NCBI GenBank assembly: GCA_006226375.1
Contig: SBHC01000067.1
Location: 62,001 to 126,000 of the forward strand
DNA length: 64,000 bases
Direction of reading: 5' to 3'
Origin: Deltaproteobacteria bacterium
Lineage (GTDB): Bacteria; Myxococcota_C; UBA6777
A program made the position numbers and the translations under genes. The notes beneath the pieces were generated by a model, which searched no databases, was not told the origin of the DNA, and was given only the letters and a program-made list of their open reading frames with translations. Below, one piece after another: positions 18,695 to 27,989 of this stretch (positions are counted from its first letter, which is position 1; each line of letters begins with the position of its first letter).

Positions 18695-19564
18695 ATGAAA
18701 AAGATTCTGCTCGGCGCCGCCATCATCATCGTCCTTGTTGCACTTGCCGGCTTTGTGATGCTCAACCATCTATCGGATTTGCGGACTCCATCGTTGAAAA
18801 AGGGAGTGACCACGGCGATGGAGGCAAAGGGGCGCTTGTTGTTGCAGCAAAGCATGAAAGCACTGGGTGGCGCCAAAGCCTGGAAGAAGTTCAAACAACA
18901 AACCCTACGCGTCAAAATGACAGACACCTGGGTGCTCAACTTCATGACAAAGATGTTTGTCCCCAAGAATTTGAGCGGAGTCACACTGGCTCTAACCTTT
19001 CAACCAAACCAAACCAACAGCCGCCTGCAATTTCTCTCGGGACCACGGAAAGGAAGCACGTGGGGAATCCAAAACTGGATGACCTATACAGTCAAGGGAA
19101 AACAGGCTTTGGATTGGAAGCATGACAAAGATATCAAGTTCTTCCTTCCCACCTATCAATACTTTGCGCTCATGCCTTTCTACTTATCCGAAGCCCAAAA
19201 AGTAGCCTATGCAGGAGAAAAGAAGCTGAACGGAAAAGCGTACCATTTGGTGTTTGCGACCTGGAAAGACTACAAACCCCAACGAGACATGGATCAATAC
19301 TTGATTTGGGTGGAAAAGGAGTCGAAACGAATCCACTATGTGGAGTTCACCGTGCGGGACAAGTTGGCGAGCATCAGATCCACAGCAAAGCTCTTGAACT
19401 ACAAGAAGGTACAAGGTCTTTGGCTGCCCCATCGTGTGGATGTCCAACAACAACCCTCCAGCAAGAAGTGGATGCACAAGATGGAGTTTGCGGCGTTCCA
19501 ACCCCTTCCCAATCTTCCACCCAACTACTTGTTGCCCGACCCCAAACGTGTCGCAACCAAGTGA
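18695..19564 (+). CDS. Exported or membrane-anchored protein, unknown function
   Basis: A 289-residue protein with one N-terminal hydrophobic segment (~4-24) and a soluble remainder. The pattern of strands (TYTVKGKQALDW, KLNGKAYHLVFATW, DQYLIWVEKESKRIHYVEFT) resembles LolA/LppX-like outer-membrane lipoprotein carrier folds, often annotated as outer membrane lipoprotein-sorting proteins, but similarity is only structural in impression. AAAGGA lies before the ATG. Confidence 0.72.
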   Translation: MKKILLGAAIIIVLVALAGFVMLNHLSDLRTPSLKKGVTTAMEAKGRLLLQQSMKALGGAKAWKKFKQQTLRVKMTDTWVLNFMTKMFVPKNLSGVTLALTFQPNQTNSRLQFLSGPRKGSTWGIQNWMTYTVKGKQALDWKHDKDIKFFLPTYQYFALMPFYLSEAQKVAYAGEKKLNGKAYHLVFATWKDYKPQRDMDQYLIWVEKESKRIHYVEFTVRDKLASIRSTAKLLNYKKVQGLWLPHRVDVQQQPSSKKWMHKMEFAAFQPLPNLPPNYLLPDPKRVATK

Positions 19565-19598
19565 TGATGTGACGACCTCGAACGCCCCGCCCTCCTGC

Positions 19599-19627
19599 TT
19601 GACATGCATCCCTTCCTACCGAATACT
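19599..19627 (+). promoter_or_regulatory. Promoter copy 1 (TTGACA-N17-AATACT)
   Basis: TTGACA at 19599-19604 and AATACT at 19622-19627, spacer 17. The same boxes, spacing and following leader occur at 20193-20221 before the paralogous gene. Duplication and conservation strengthen the call. Transcription would begin near 19634, leaving a short leader that is also conserved. Confidence 0.65.
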
Positions 19628-19671
19628 GGCGTGAGTGTCGTCGTTGTAAAAATATCGCAGGAGAGTATGTG

Positions 19672-20019
19672 ATGAGAAGCCATGGATTGCACCTGTGCCA
19701 AGGATGTGGACAATTTACACGAACCCGCTCACAAGAGTGTTCATTCTGCGGCGAGCAAGTCACCGTCGCTCATCGTTCCCTCTCCACCAAAGCCAAGATT
19801 GGGGTGGTTGTAGCCGTGTCCATGCTCAGCTTGACACCGATGGTCCATTGCGGAGCAGGGGCCTACGGTGGACCGCCTGCGTGCACTGCAACGAGTGGAT
19901 GCCCCGCCAACGAAGTTTGTGACACCACAACCGGTGAGTGCAAGCCAAACAATACAAACCCTGGCGCGGAGTCCACCAACGCAGAAACCATAACATCAGA
20001 CGGTGGAGTCACCGAGTAA
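19672..20019 (+). CDS. Small zinc-ribbon / Cys-rich membrane protein, paralogue 1
   Basis: A 115-residue protein. The N-terminus holds a C-x-x-C...C-x-x-C zinc ribbon (LCQGCGQFTRTRSQECSFCG), then a hydrophobic segment (~39-58), a GAYGGPPAC stretch, a four-Cys tail and the acidic ending SDGGVTE. It is closely related to the next small gene, including the ending. Both stand immediately before a SPASM radical SAM gene, so they may be its substrates. The ATG at 19672 follows a GAGAG; a GTG one codon earlier is possible. Confidence 0.8.
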   Translation: MRSHGLHLCQGCGQFTRTRSQECSFCGEQVTVAHRSLSTKAKIGVVVAVSMLSLTPMVHCGAGAYGGPPACTATSGCPANEVCDTTTGECKPNNTNPGAESTNAETITSDGGVTE

Positions 20020-20192
20020 TCCCTCCTCAGTCCAAACACTCACGACACAATGGGAAAACCTTGTTGCTTTCTGTTCTTGTTCCCACAAAACTCAATCCAA
20101 CACGTGGCATCCTTGTCTGCGCAATCTGCGGACACCTGACCAATACCAACAAACCAACAGCCCATGGCAACCCCCCGCTCCCACCAACGGTC

Positions 20193-20221
20193 TTGACATC
20201 TGTGCATCCCTACCGAATACT
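20193..20221 (+). promoter_or_regulatory. Promoter copy 2 (TTGACA-N17-AATACT)
   Basis: TTGACA at 20193-20198 and AATACT at 20216-20221, spacer 17, matching the copy at 19599-19627. The leader that follows (GTCGTCGT/ATCGTCGT then a TAA-x-AATAT block) is also shared, indicating a duplicated transcription unit rather than read-through. Confidence 0.65.
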
Positions 20222-20265
20222 GGGGAGAGTATCGTCGTGGTAAGAATATTAAAGGAGAATGTTGT

Positions 20266-20607
20266 ATGAAAACTCATGGATTGCATCTGTGCAAAGGTTG
20301 CGGACAGTTTACCCGTGTCCGCTCGGAAGAATGTTCGTTCTGTGGAGAGCCAATGGTGGTAGCCCGCCGTTCGCTTTCCACCAAAGCCAAGATTGGGGTC
20401 GTGGCAGCCGTGTCCATGCTCAGTTTGGCCCCCATGGTCAGTTGCTCAGCGTATGGTGGTCCGCCGCCCTGCACTTCCAACGATGGATGTGCATCCAGCG
20501 AAGTCTGCGACACGAAAACCGGCCAGTGCAACCCCAAAACGACGACCCCAGGCGCAGAGTCCACGACCACAGAGACAACCACGTCAGACGGTGGAGTCAC
20601 CGAGTAA
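20266..20607 (+). CDS. Small zinc-ribbon / Cys-rich membrane protein, paralogue 2
   Basis: A 113-residue paralogue of the preceding gene: zinc ribbon LCKGCGQFTRVRSEECSFCG, the shared RSLSTKAKIGV lead into the membrane segment, AYGGPPPC, a four-Cys tail and SDGGVTE at the end. Threonine and serine dominate the linker before the ending. It lies 56 bp before the radical SAM gene. The conserved short C-terminus is what a maturase leader or recognition tag might look like, though no core peptide is proven. Confidence 0.8.
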   Translation: MKTHGLHLCKGCGQFTRVRSEECSFCGEPMVVARRSLSTKAKIGVVAAVSMLSLAPMVSCSAYGGPPPCTSNDGCASSEVCDTKTGQCNPKTTTPGAESTTTETTTSDGGVTE

Positions 20608-20663
20608 CCCCTCCCCTTGCCCCCCTTTTCAAGCCAGCCTCCTTCACAACAAAAGGTACCAGT

Positions 20664-21995
20664 ATGACTGAACAGCTACGGGTTGAAGATCTGACACGTA
20701 CGACTCGAGACGAAGACTGGGAACACCCCCACCCGATCTATTGCATTTGGGAAATCACATTAAAATGCGATCTCGGCTGCAAACACTGTGGCTCTCGCGC
20801 TGGAAAGATTCGTCCGGCCGAGCTGACCACAGAACAATGTTTTGATGTCGTTCATCAACTGGCCAACCTGGGCGTTCGTGAGGTCGTTCTGGTCGGGGGC
20901 GAGGCCTACCTTCGTGACGATTGGACCGAAATTGTTCGTGAGATTACGCGTTGTGGAATGCTTTGTGGAATGACAACAGGAGCCCGCAACCTCACACAAG
21001 AACGCATCGACAAAGCAGTGGAGGCGGGGCTGAAGACCGTCTCGATTTCCGTCGATGGACTTGAGCCGACTCACGACGCCCTGCGAGGCGCAAAAGGTTC
21101 ATGGCAAGCGGCTCGACGCGCTGCCCAGATCCTTCAACAAACACCCATCCAAATGTCGTTCAACACCCAGATCAACCGACTTTCGATGCCTGAGTTACGG
21201 GACATCGCAGGTTTGATGGTGGAATGGGGAGCGAAAGCTTGGCAGATCCAACTGACTGTCGCGATGGGACGTGCTGCCGACCGACCGGAGCTGCTGCTAC
21301 AACCTTACGAACTTCTCGATTTGTACCCGATGTTGGCAGAGATCAAGCAGGAGATCCTCACGCCCAACCAGATCCATCTGTTCCCGGCCAACAACATTGG
21401 TTATTTTGGTCCTTACGAACGGATACTGCGAGCAGGAGGAGAGCAAGGCGTTCACTGGACAGGGTGTCCTGCAGGAAAGTGGTCTCTGGGCATTGAGGCC
21501 GATGGCTTGGTGAAGGGATGTCCTTCTCTTCCAACGAAACCATACGCTGGAGGCAATGTCCTCGACCTATCGCTCGAAGACCTGATCTACAACACTGCTC
21601 CCATCAACAGCATCCAACAACGTACAGTTGACGATCTGTGGGGGTTTTGCCGCACCTGCTACTACGCCGACATCTGCAAAGCTGGCTGCAACTGGACATC
21701 CCACTCTTTGCTTGGGAAACCGGGTAACAACCCTTACTGCATTCACCGGGCGCTGGAGTTACAAAAGCAAGGCCTTCGTGAGCGAGTCGTGAAGGTTAAC
21801 GATGCCGAAGGGCTCCCATTTGACCACGGTCGCTTTCAGCTTGTGGAAGAAACCTGGGAAGAGCATCCAACGACACCCTCTCTCGACAAACTACGCAACA
21901 GCCTCGCGCCAGAGCAAGCCACGTGGTCTCGTGAGGACTTAAACCGAATCCTGGCCAAAATAGACGCAAACGCCACGCCGCCAGGAAGTCTCTAA
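20664..21995 (+). CDS. Radical SAM protein with SPASM-type C-terminus
   Basis: A 443-residue radical SAM enzyme. The 4Fe-4S motif is CDLGCKHC (~35-42), preceded by IYCIWEITLK. GGEAYLR is the SAM-binding GGE motif. The C-terminal part has Cys at GCPAGKWSLGIEADGLVKGC and a cluster GFCRTCYYADICKAGC, a SPASM-type auxiliary cluster site of the kind seen in peptide and protein maturases. AAAAGG precedes the ATG at 20664; the open frame extends upstream through the previous gene in another frame, so that extension is rejected. Likely partners are the two small upstream proteins. Confidence 0.88.
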   Translation: MTEQLRVEDLTRTTRDEDWEHPHPIYCIWEITLKCDLGCKHCGSRAGKIRPAELTTEQCFDVVHQLANLGVREVVLVGGEAYLRDDWTEIVREITRCGMLCGMTTGARNLTQERIDKAVEAGLKTVSISVDGLEPTHDALRGAKGSWQAARRAAQILQQTPIQMSFNTQINRLSMPELRDIAGLMVEWGAKAWQIQLTVAMGRAADRPELLLQPYELLDLYPMLAEIKQEILTPNQIHLFPANNIGYFGPYERILRAGGEQGVHWTGCPAGKWSLGIEADGLVKGCPSLPTKPYAGGNVLDLSLEDLIYNTAPINSIQQRTVDDLWGFCRTCYYADICKAGCNWTSHSLLGKPGNNPYCIHRALELQKQGLRERVVKVNDAEGLPFDHGRFQLVEETWEEHPTTPSLDKLRNSLAPEQATWSREDLNRILAKIDANATPPGSL

Positions 21996-22015
21996 CAACA
22001 AGTCACTCACCCTTT

Positions 22016-23470
22016 TCAACGGTAGGAGTTGCAGTTGATGTCGTAGCTGCTACCGGCGGAGAAGTAACGCCAGCGGCCCCAACGACCACCCACACGCCTC
22101 GCACGGCGTACGGTCATCTTGTACGCCCGGCAAGAGGTCGTTCCCTTCCTCTTGTTGATGTTCTTGACACAAACACGAACCCCCAGGCTTTGGTACTGGA
22201 TGCGTCTTCTGCGGTTGTACGAGGTCCGAACACGAGAGATGAGCGTGTGTTTGCCAACCTTCTTCCGATACCATGAACGAGCAAACGACAGAGTCGACTT
22301 CACAACAGCAGAGCGAACCGCTCGCCGCAACCGGGCGTTGGCGTATTTGGGATTCTGTGGAGGACAGAAAGTGCGTGCGACCCGAGCTGCATGTCTCTTG
22401 GCCCGCTTCGCAGCGTAACGATTTTGTCGCCCCAACCTCTGCTGAATGGCACGGACATCCTGGCCCAGCATAGGATGGTTGTTTCGCTTCAACGCGGCAA
22501 GGCAGGCCCGACGGCTCCGACATTTTTGAATGAAGGTAAGATAGTCTTGCCATCGCTTCTGAAAGAAACCTTGGGCACGCTGGCATTGTTGGTACTCACT
22601 GCGTAACCTCTGGCTGCAACAGTTGGGGTTCTTCCGAAAGAATCGACCCAACACCTTCCTGGCTTGCATCATACGATTGAGCTTCTTCATGAACCTTTGG
22701 TTGTCTCGCTCCAAAACGGATCGTACAGATGGAGTGGAAGCAAGAGAACCAGGACAAGACATCCCATGCTTGGTTTTCAGCTGCACACACACCGTGCGCG
22801 AACAGGTGGACATATCCACCGCCCACTTTTTCTTCTGACGAACATAGCTTCGCAGCATCGTAAGATTCCGACGCAATCGAACAACGCGCTTGTGACGAGC
22901 AGAAAAATAAGGCCGATACATCGGCCGATTGAGGAACATCTGAAGGTGAGACTCTGTCGTACGCAGCGACCGCGCTGCTCCAGCAAACTGCCCCATCGAC
23001 AGCATCTGCTTGATGTATTGGACTCGCCCTTCCAACTTGGTCAGCTTGGCTCGACCCCAACGAAGGGCTGGCGGAACCTTACGGGAAGGAGCACGACGAA
23101 CACCGACTCTTGGCTGTGGTGGTTGGTTCCTTCGTGTTCTCGACGGTGTTGGGGTTCCCTGACCGCTGCCTTTGCCAAAGATTTTTTGTTTAAAGGCAAA
23201 GATGTCTCTCTTCAAGCGCAGCACTTTCGGATCGTCGAGTTCCTCAACGTATTGCTCGGTGAACTTGGTCCACTGTTTTTCCACGGACCAATTCCATCGC
23301 TTTCGAACTTCACGAAGGCGTCCTGCTTTGAACCTTCGCTGCAGGTACTTGAGAGAAGAGCGGATCGCTTTGACTCGCCGGTTTGCGTTGTACGAAAGGC
23401 CAAGAACTTGGGAAGGAACGACAAAAACGGCCAACAACAAGGATGAGAGAAAGATTGTTTTGAGATTCAC
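22016..23470 (-). CDS. Exported Arg/Lys-rich coiled protein, unknown function
   Basis: A 484-residue protein with a signal peptide (~1-24, ending L-G-L) and a very basic, mostly helical mature part rich in Arg, Lys, Gln and Tyr. Cys residues are scattered in the second half (CSRTVC, CCSQRL, CRSRRAC). I chose the GTG at 23470 because AGGAGAG lies six bases upstream and it starts directly at the signal; an ATG at 23488 is the alternative. No domain recognised. Confidence 0.72.
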   Translation of the reverse strand: MNLKTIFLSSLLLAVFVVPSQVLGLSYNANRRVKAIRSSLKYLQRRFKAGRLREVRKRWNWSVEKQWTKFTEQYVEELDDPKVLRLKRDIFAFKQKIFGKGSGQGTPTPSRTRRNQPPQPRVGVRRAPSRKVPPALRWGRAKLTKLEGRVQYIKQMLSMGQFAGAARSLRTTESHLQMFLNRPMYRPYFSARHKRVVRLRRNLTMLRSYVRQKKKWAVDMSTCSRTVCVQLKTKHGMSCPGSLASTPSVRSVLERDNQRFMKKLNRMMQARKVLGRFFRKNPNCCSQRLRSEYQQCQRAQGFFQKRWQDYLTFIQKCRSRRACLAALKRNNHPMLGQDVRAIQQRLGRQNRYAAKRAKRHAARVARTFCPPQNPKYANARLRRAVRSAVVKSTLSFARSWYRKKVGKHTLISRVRTSYNRRRRIQYQSLGVRVCVKNINKRKGTTSCRAYKMTVRRARRVGGRWGRWRYFSAGSSYDINCNSYR

Positions 23471-23573
23471 ACTGCTCTCCTGTTTCATGATGATTTGCGC
23501 TGTCATGTGCTCACTGGTTTGACTCATCTTACAAACAAGAGACAAAACGACAGAAACGAGCGAACTCTGCATG

Positions 23574-23625
23574 CAACTATCCCGACAAAATGGTGCACAC
23601 ACTGTCCTCCAACTATCCCGACAAA
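23574..23625. repeat. Two 16-bp direct repeats in a divergent intergenic region
   Basis: CAACTATCCCGACAAA occurs at 23574-23589 and again, identical, at 23610-23625, 36 bp apart centre to centre. A weaker copy (TAACCCGACA) follows near 23678. They lie in the 324-bp gap between two divergent genes for secreted proteins (23470 and 23795), which otherwise contains no gene. They may be binding sites of a shared regulator. Confidence 0.5.
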
Positions 23626-23794
23626 CCTGCTTCCTTGTGAGTTATCTCACAGAAAAGAGGCCTCTTCCTGCCCCATGTAACCCGACATTTTTTCTTGATT
23701 CAAATCAAAAGTATACCCCTGACAAAGACGCCTTGCCTGTGGCAGGATAAACGAAGAATACTTGGTCGACTTGCTTTGAGCGTGGAGAACCGAC

Positions 23795-26491
23795 ATGCAA
23801 CATTTCTTACAGCGAAACCGACGCGTTTTTGTCCGGGTTGCGACAATGCTCCTGGTTGGTCTGTTTCTCACAAGCCTGGGATGCACCAACGCTCCCAGCC
23901 TACCCCCCTGCAACGAAGACAGCGATTGCGCCACAGGTCAGATCTGCGTCAGCAAAGTCTGCCTTCCTGGAGAATGCGGCGAGAGCAAGGCTTGTGGTCC
24001 AGGCCAGATCTGCAAAGCGGGTCGATGCGAAAGTTGTGTGGCAGACAGCGACTGTGGGGACAGCAAGGTGTGCAACGAAGGCGCCTGTATGACAGCCTGC
24101 TCGGACACCAACCCCTGTTCACCCGGTCAGATCTGCAAAGAAGGACGATGCCAGGCTTGCACCGACGATACATCCTGCGCCTCCGGTCAGATCTGCAAAG
24201 CTGGACTCTGCACAGAAGGATGCCGAGCGGATGCCTCCTGCAAAACCGGACAGATCTGCAAAGACGACCGATGCATCGAAGGATGTCGCGACGACAAAGG
24301 CTGCAGCACAGACCAGATCTGTGAACAGAGTCGATGCGTAGCAGCGCCTTGCACCCAAGAGAAACCATGCCAGGGCGGCCAGGTTTGTAGCTCCAATCGA
24401 TGCATCGACTGCAACGACGACGCCTTATGTGGCGACAGTAAGATCTGCAAAGAAGGACGATGCGCCGAAGGATGCCGGGATGACAAAGGCTGCAACGCAC
24501 AAAAATGCGACACCCAAACGTTTCGTTGTGTGGAATGTCTTGCCACCGCTGACTGCAAAACAGGCACCGTTTGCCGCAACCAACAATGCTCCCCCTGCGC
24601 CTCAGACAACGAGTGCGTCAAGGATCAGCTCTGTTTGCAAGGCGAATGCAAAGCCGCCAACTGTCGGACGAACTCTGACTGCTCTGCCGGTCAACTTTGC
24701 AAAGCCAACACCTGCTCTCCCTGTGCCAACGACGCTGAATGTACCTTTGGTAACCTGTGTGAACAGGGAGCCTGCACTCCAGGATGTCGCGACAACCAAA
24801 ATTGTCGCTCGGGCCAAGTCTGTGACACCCAAGCCAAACAATGCAAAGGCTGCCTGAGCAACACCGACTGTTCGGGTGGACAGATTTGCAAGACCAACGC
24901 TTGCACAGCTTGCTCCAACGACGCGGAATGCGGAAAGGGACAGCTTTGCCTAAACCAAGCTTGTGTTCCAGGAGATTGCCGCACCACCCAAGATTGCAGC
25001 CAGGGCACAATCTGCCGAAACAACCGCTGCAGTCCGTGCGCTGTTGACAAAGAATGCACCACAGGAGAGCTTTGTTTGCAGGGTGTTTGCACCCAGGCGA
25101 ACTGCCGAACCAACAGCGACTGTTCCAACGGTCAAGCCTGCCGACAAAACACCTGCAAGCCATGCACCCAAGACACGGAGTGCGGCACAGGCCAACTCTG
25201 CTTGCAGGGGAAATGCACTGTAGGAAACTGCCGCACCCCATCCGACTGCCCCACAGGTTTGATCTGCAAACAGAACCGATGCAGCAACTGCAACAACGAC
25301 AAAGAGTGCACCTCCAAACAGCTTTGTCTTCGGGGCATTTGCACCGCAGCCAATTGTCGCTCCAACACCGACTGCAGCGGAGGCAACGTCTGCTTGAACT
25401 TCACGTGCTCGCCCTGCACCACAGACCGACAATGTGATGCAGGAACGCTCTGTTTGTCGGGTTCTTGCCAAAAGGCAGACTGCCGCACCTCCACCGACTG
25501 CCCTGTAGGAAAGCTTTGCCTTAACAACACATGCTCAACCTGCGCCAACGACACAGAATGCGGCGCAGGCAAGCTCTGTTTGTCCGGGCTTTGCACCACT
25601 GGAGACTGTCGCACCAGCACCGACTGTTCCAACGGACAGGTCTGCAAAAGCAACCAATGCTCTGCCTGTTCCAATGACACCGAATGTGGCGCAGGCAAGC
25701 TTTGTTTGCAGGGAGCATGCAAAGCAGGTGATTGTCGAACCCGCACCGACTGTTCCAACGGACAAGTCTGCAAGAACAACCTGTGTGTTGCCTGCACCCA
25801 AGACACCGAATGTGCGTCGGGTCAGGTTTGCTTCCAGGGCAAATGCCAGGGTCCGCTGTTGGGCTCCCAGCAAAACCCAGCGCTGTCTTGCAAAGCGATC
25901 CTGGACGCACAGATGTCACGAGGAGACGGGAAGTACTGGCTCAAGACATCTTCGTCAGCCACACCTGAGGAAGCGTACTGCAACATGACGCACAAGTACG
26001 AAGTCCGCCTCACAGCCTACAACCAGAACCTTGCTGGGACCCGTACCTATTGCACCAGTCGCTCGATGGTTCTGGCGGTTCCGAAGAACAACACAGAGTT
26101 GGAGAATGTCCGACAGACCCTTCGCACCGCGTTTGGGAGCACTCGGGGAGCAGCGTTTGTGCGCTTGGATCTGGCGATCAAGATACACGGAGACTGTCGC
26201 TCCGCTCTGAGCGCCCGAAGCAACAGCGGCGCGGCCCAATCCGTCTCTGCCTACACCATCACTGGAGGACAATCCCAATGTTCCGCGAGTTATCGCGGAT
26301 ACATCGAAGGAGCTCAACTCTCCGCTCGCTTGGGAAGCACGGCCCACACCTGGTATGCCACGGTGGGTAGCGGAACCTACGCAGGAACCAACCACACCTC
26401 CTGGACACGGTCTTGCAAGACAGCGTCGAACTGCTGCTGCACCTCCTGGTACTCCAACTCCGAAGGCCCCTTCCCTGTTTGCCAGTGGTAA
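23795..26491 (+). CDS. Lipoprotein with 31 Cys-rich modules and fibrinogen-like C-terminus
   Basis: An 898-residue lipoprotein with lipobox (L-T-S-L-G-C, ~30). Residues ~38-690 consist of about 31 modules of 20-22 residues with the plan x-x-D-x-x-C-x-x-G-Q-x-C-x-x-x-x-C-x-x-C. In the second half 20- and 22-residue modules alternate strictly, giving a 42-residue higher-order repeat. The last ~210 residues begin with SCKAILDAQMSRGDGKYWL and AYCNM, like the start of fibrinogen-related and collagen C-propeptide-like domains, and end in a CCC-containing stretch. Likely a long disulfide-rich stalk carrying a recognition head at the surface. Only one plausible ATG exists. Confidence 0.88.
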   Translation: MQHFLQRNRRVFVRVATMLLVGLFLTSLGCTNAPSLPPCNEDSDCATGQICVSKVCLPGECGESKACGPGQICKAGRCESCVADSDCGDSKVCNEGACMTACSDTNPCSPGQICKEGRCQACTDDTSCASGQICKAGLCTEGCRADASCKTGQICKDDRCIEGCRDDKGCSTDQICEQSRCVAAPCTQEKPCQGGQVCSSNRCIDCNDDALCGDSKICKEGRCAEGCRDDKGCNAQKCDTQTFRCVECLATADCKTGTVCRNQQCSPCASDNECVKDQLCLQGECKAANCRTNSDCSAGQLCKANTCSPCANDAECTFGNLCEQGACTPGCRDNQNCRSGQVCDTQAKQCKGCLSNTDCSGGQICKTNACTACSNDAECGKGQLCLNQACVPGDCRTTQDCSQGTICRNNRCSPCAVDKECTTGELCLQGVCTQANCRTNSDCSNGQACRQNTCKPCTQDTECGTGQLCLQGKCTVGNCRTPSDCPTGLICKQNRCSNCNNDKECTSKQLCLRGICTAANCRSNTDCSGGNVCLNFTCSPCTTDRQCDAGTLCLSGSCQKADCRTSTDCPVGKLCLNNTCSTCANDTECGAGKLCLSGLCTTGDCRTSTDCSNGQVCKSNQCSACSNDTECGAGKLCLQGACKAGDCRTRTDCSNGQVCKNNLCVACTQDTECASGQVCFQGKCQGPLLGSQQNPALSCKAILDAQMSRGDGKYWLKTSSSATPEEAYCNMTHKYEVRLTAYNQNLAGTRTYCTSRSMVLAVPKNNTELENVRQTLRTAFGSTRGAAFVRLDLAIKIHGDCRSALSARSNSGAAQSVSAYTITGGQSQCSASYRGYIEGAQLSARLGSTAHTWYATVGSGTYAGTNHTSWTRSCKTASNCCCTSWYSNSEGPFPVCQW

Positions 26492-26501
26492 AGCCGAGAA
26501 G

Positions 26502-27872
26502 CTATCGATGTTTGAGCATCATAGGCAAGCCATTGCTAATGTGTAGCATGCCAGCCATCACGAAGTTCGCTTCGTAATCAGGCAACAGCTCGGGATCAAA
26601 TCGTTTGCCCAGGATGGCCAGAATGATGTGGGTCTCCAGAAGCGAGAAGTGGTTGCCCATACAGATCCGCTGTCCGGCTCCAAACGGGTGAAACGCCTGG
26701 CTGTGTCGTGCTTTTGTTGCTTCGGGGGTGTGGCGGTCAGGATCAAACCGTAGGGGTTCGTCCCAGAAGTCAGGATGACGGTGTGTGAAGTAGGGGAAGA
26801 GCATGACCGTCGAACCTTTCTCGATCCGATACCCGTCCAGGATGTCATCGTCAACAACATCTTTGGCGTAGACTGGCGCAGGAGAGTACAGTCGCAGCAC
26901 CTCTTTGATGATTTGAAGCGTATAAGGCAGACGTTTCAACTCATCCAAAGTGGGTGGTTCGTCGCCCAGCTCCCGATCAAGCTCTTCGTGCAACCTTGCC
27001 TTGACATCGGGGTTCGTAGCCAGGGCGTACCACACATAGCTCATGGTCCGTGCGGAAGTCTCGTAGCCAGCGAAGAAGTTGGTCAGCGACTCATCCAAGA
27101 GCAAGTCGCGTGACATGCGCTCGCCTGTTTCCGGATCTTCCGCGGTGATGAGCTTGGACAACAAGTCATCGGGATACGCAGACTCGTCCATGTTGAGCCG
27201 CTCGTCGAGGATGCCATTGATGTAGGAATGTACCAAGCCACGGGCTTTCCAATAGCTTCGATTGTAAGGGGTCGGCACCCAGTCTGGCAAACGGAAGGGG
27301 TTGGTTTGTGTGCCGTTGGAGAAGCTCACCATGGTTTCAACACAGTCTTTGATTTCGAGAATGTCTTTCTCAGACTCCGTGCTGAAGATGGCCTTGAGGA
27401 TGATAGACGCAGTCACAAGCGCCATCTCATCAAACATTTCGATCTTCGGTTGTGATGTTACAAGCTGGTCCCAACGATCGATCATTTCGACCGTATCGCG
27501 AAGCATAATATCTGCAAAAGCCTGGATCCCTTTCGGGGTATAAAACGGAGCCATCAAGCGGCGTTGTCGCTTCCACAAATCCCCGATGCTGGTCACAATA
27601 CCGTTGCCAATGATGTACTTTCGTACGGTATCGTAGCTCTCCAACTTCTCGTAGTTGGCGGCCTGGGTCATTGTTACGTGACGAACATGGTCAGGATGAA
27701 CCACAACCACCAGCTTTCTGGGACCCACCTGCACTTCAAACAAGTCGCCGTACGTTTGCCAGAAACCATGCATCGCTTCCAGCAAACCTTTTCGTCCCAT
27801 CTCACGGATATTTTTCAGTCCAAAGAAGTTCTTGGGACCGGGCAAAGGCTCCCCTTGTTTCACAACATTCAT
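26502..27872 (-). CDS. Cytochrome P450
   Basis: A 456-residue P450. The I-helix oxygen-binding motif is AGYETSART, the ExxR pair is in KEVLR, the PERF-like region is FDPDRHTPE, and the heme loop is FHPFGAGQRICMG with the axial Cys. Length is typical of soluble bacterial CYPs with CYP102/CYP110-like features. GGAG precedes the ATG at 27872; a GTG at 27881 is possible. The gene is 117 bp downstream of an FAD oxidase gene on the same strand. Substrate unknown. Confidence 0.95.
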   Translation of the reverse strand: MNVVKQGEPLPGPKNFFGLKNIREMGRKGLLEAMHGFWQTYGDLFEVQVGPRKLVVVVHPDHVRHVTMTQAANYEKLESYDTVRKYIIGNGIVTSIGDLWKRQRRLMAPFYTPKGIQAFADIMLRDTVEMIDRWDQLVTSQPKIEMFDEMALVTASIILKAIFSTESEKDILEIKDCVETMVSFSNGTQTNPFRLPDWVPTPYNRSYWKARGLVHSYINGILDERLNMDESAYPDDLLSKLITAEDPETGERMSRDLLLDESLTNFFAGYETSARTMSYVWYALATNPDVKARLHEELDRELGDEPPTLDELKRLPYTLQIIKEVLRLYSPAPVYAKDVVDDDILDGYRIEKGSTVMLFPYFTHRHPDFWDEPLRFDPDRHTPEATKARHSQAFHPFGAGQRICMGNHFSLLETHIILAILGKRFDPELLPDYEANFVMAGMLHISNGLPMMLKHR

Positions 27873-27989
27873 CAACCACACTCCATACCAGCGAAAGACA
27901 AAACAAACGCGACACGAAGAGGTTATACTTCCTTCCCGACACTCAATGCAATGATGAACAAGACATACCTTCCTAGTGATCCAAGATTC

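Noticed and set aside
23900-25860. Regularly spaced DNA repeats resembling a CRISPR array
   Set aside because: The period of 60-66 bp is in frame and reflects the Cys modules of one protein; copies are not identical and there are no unique spacers.
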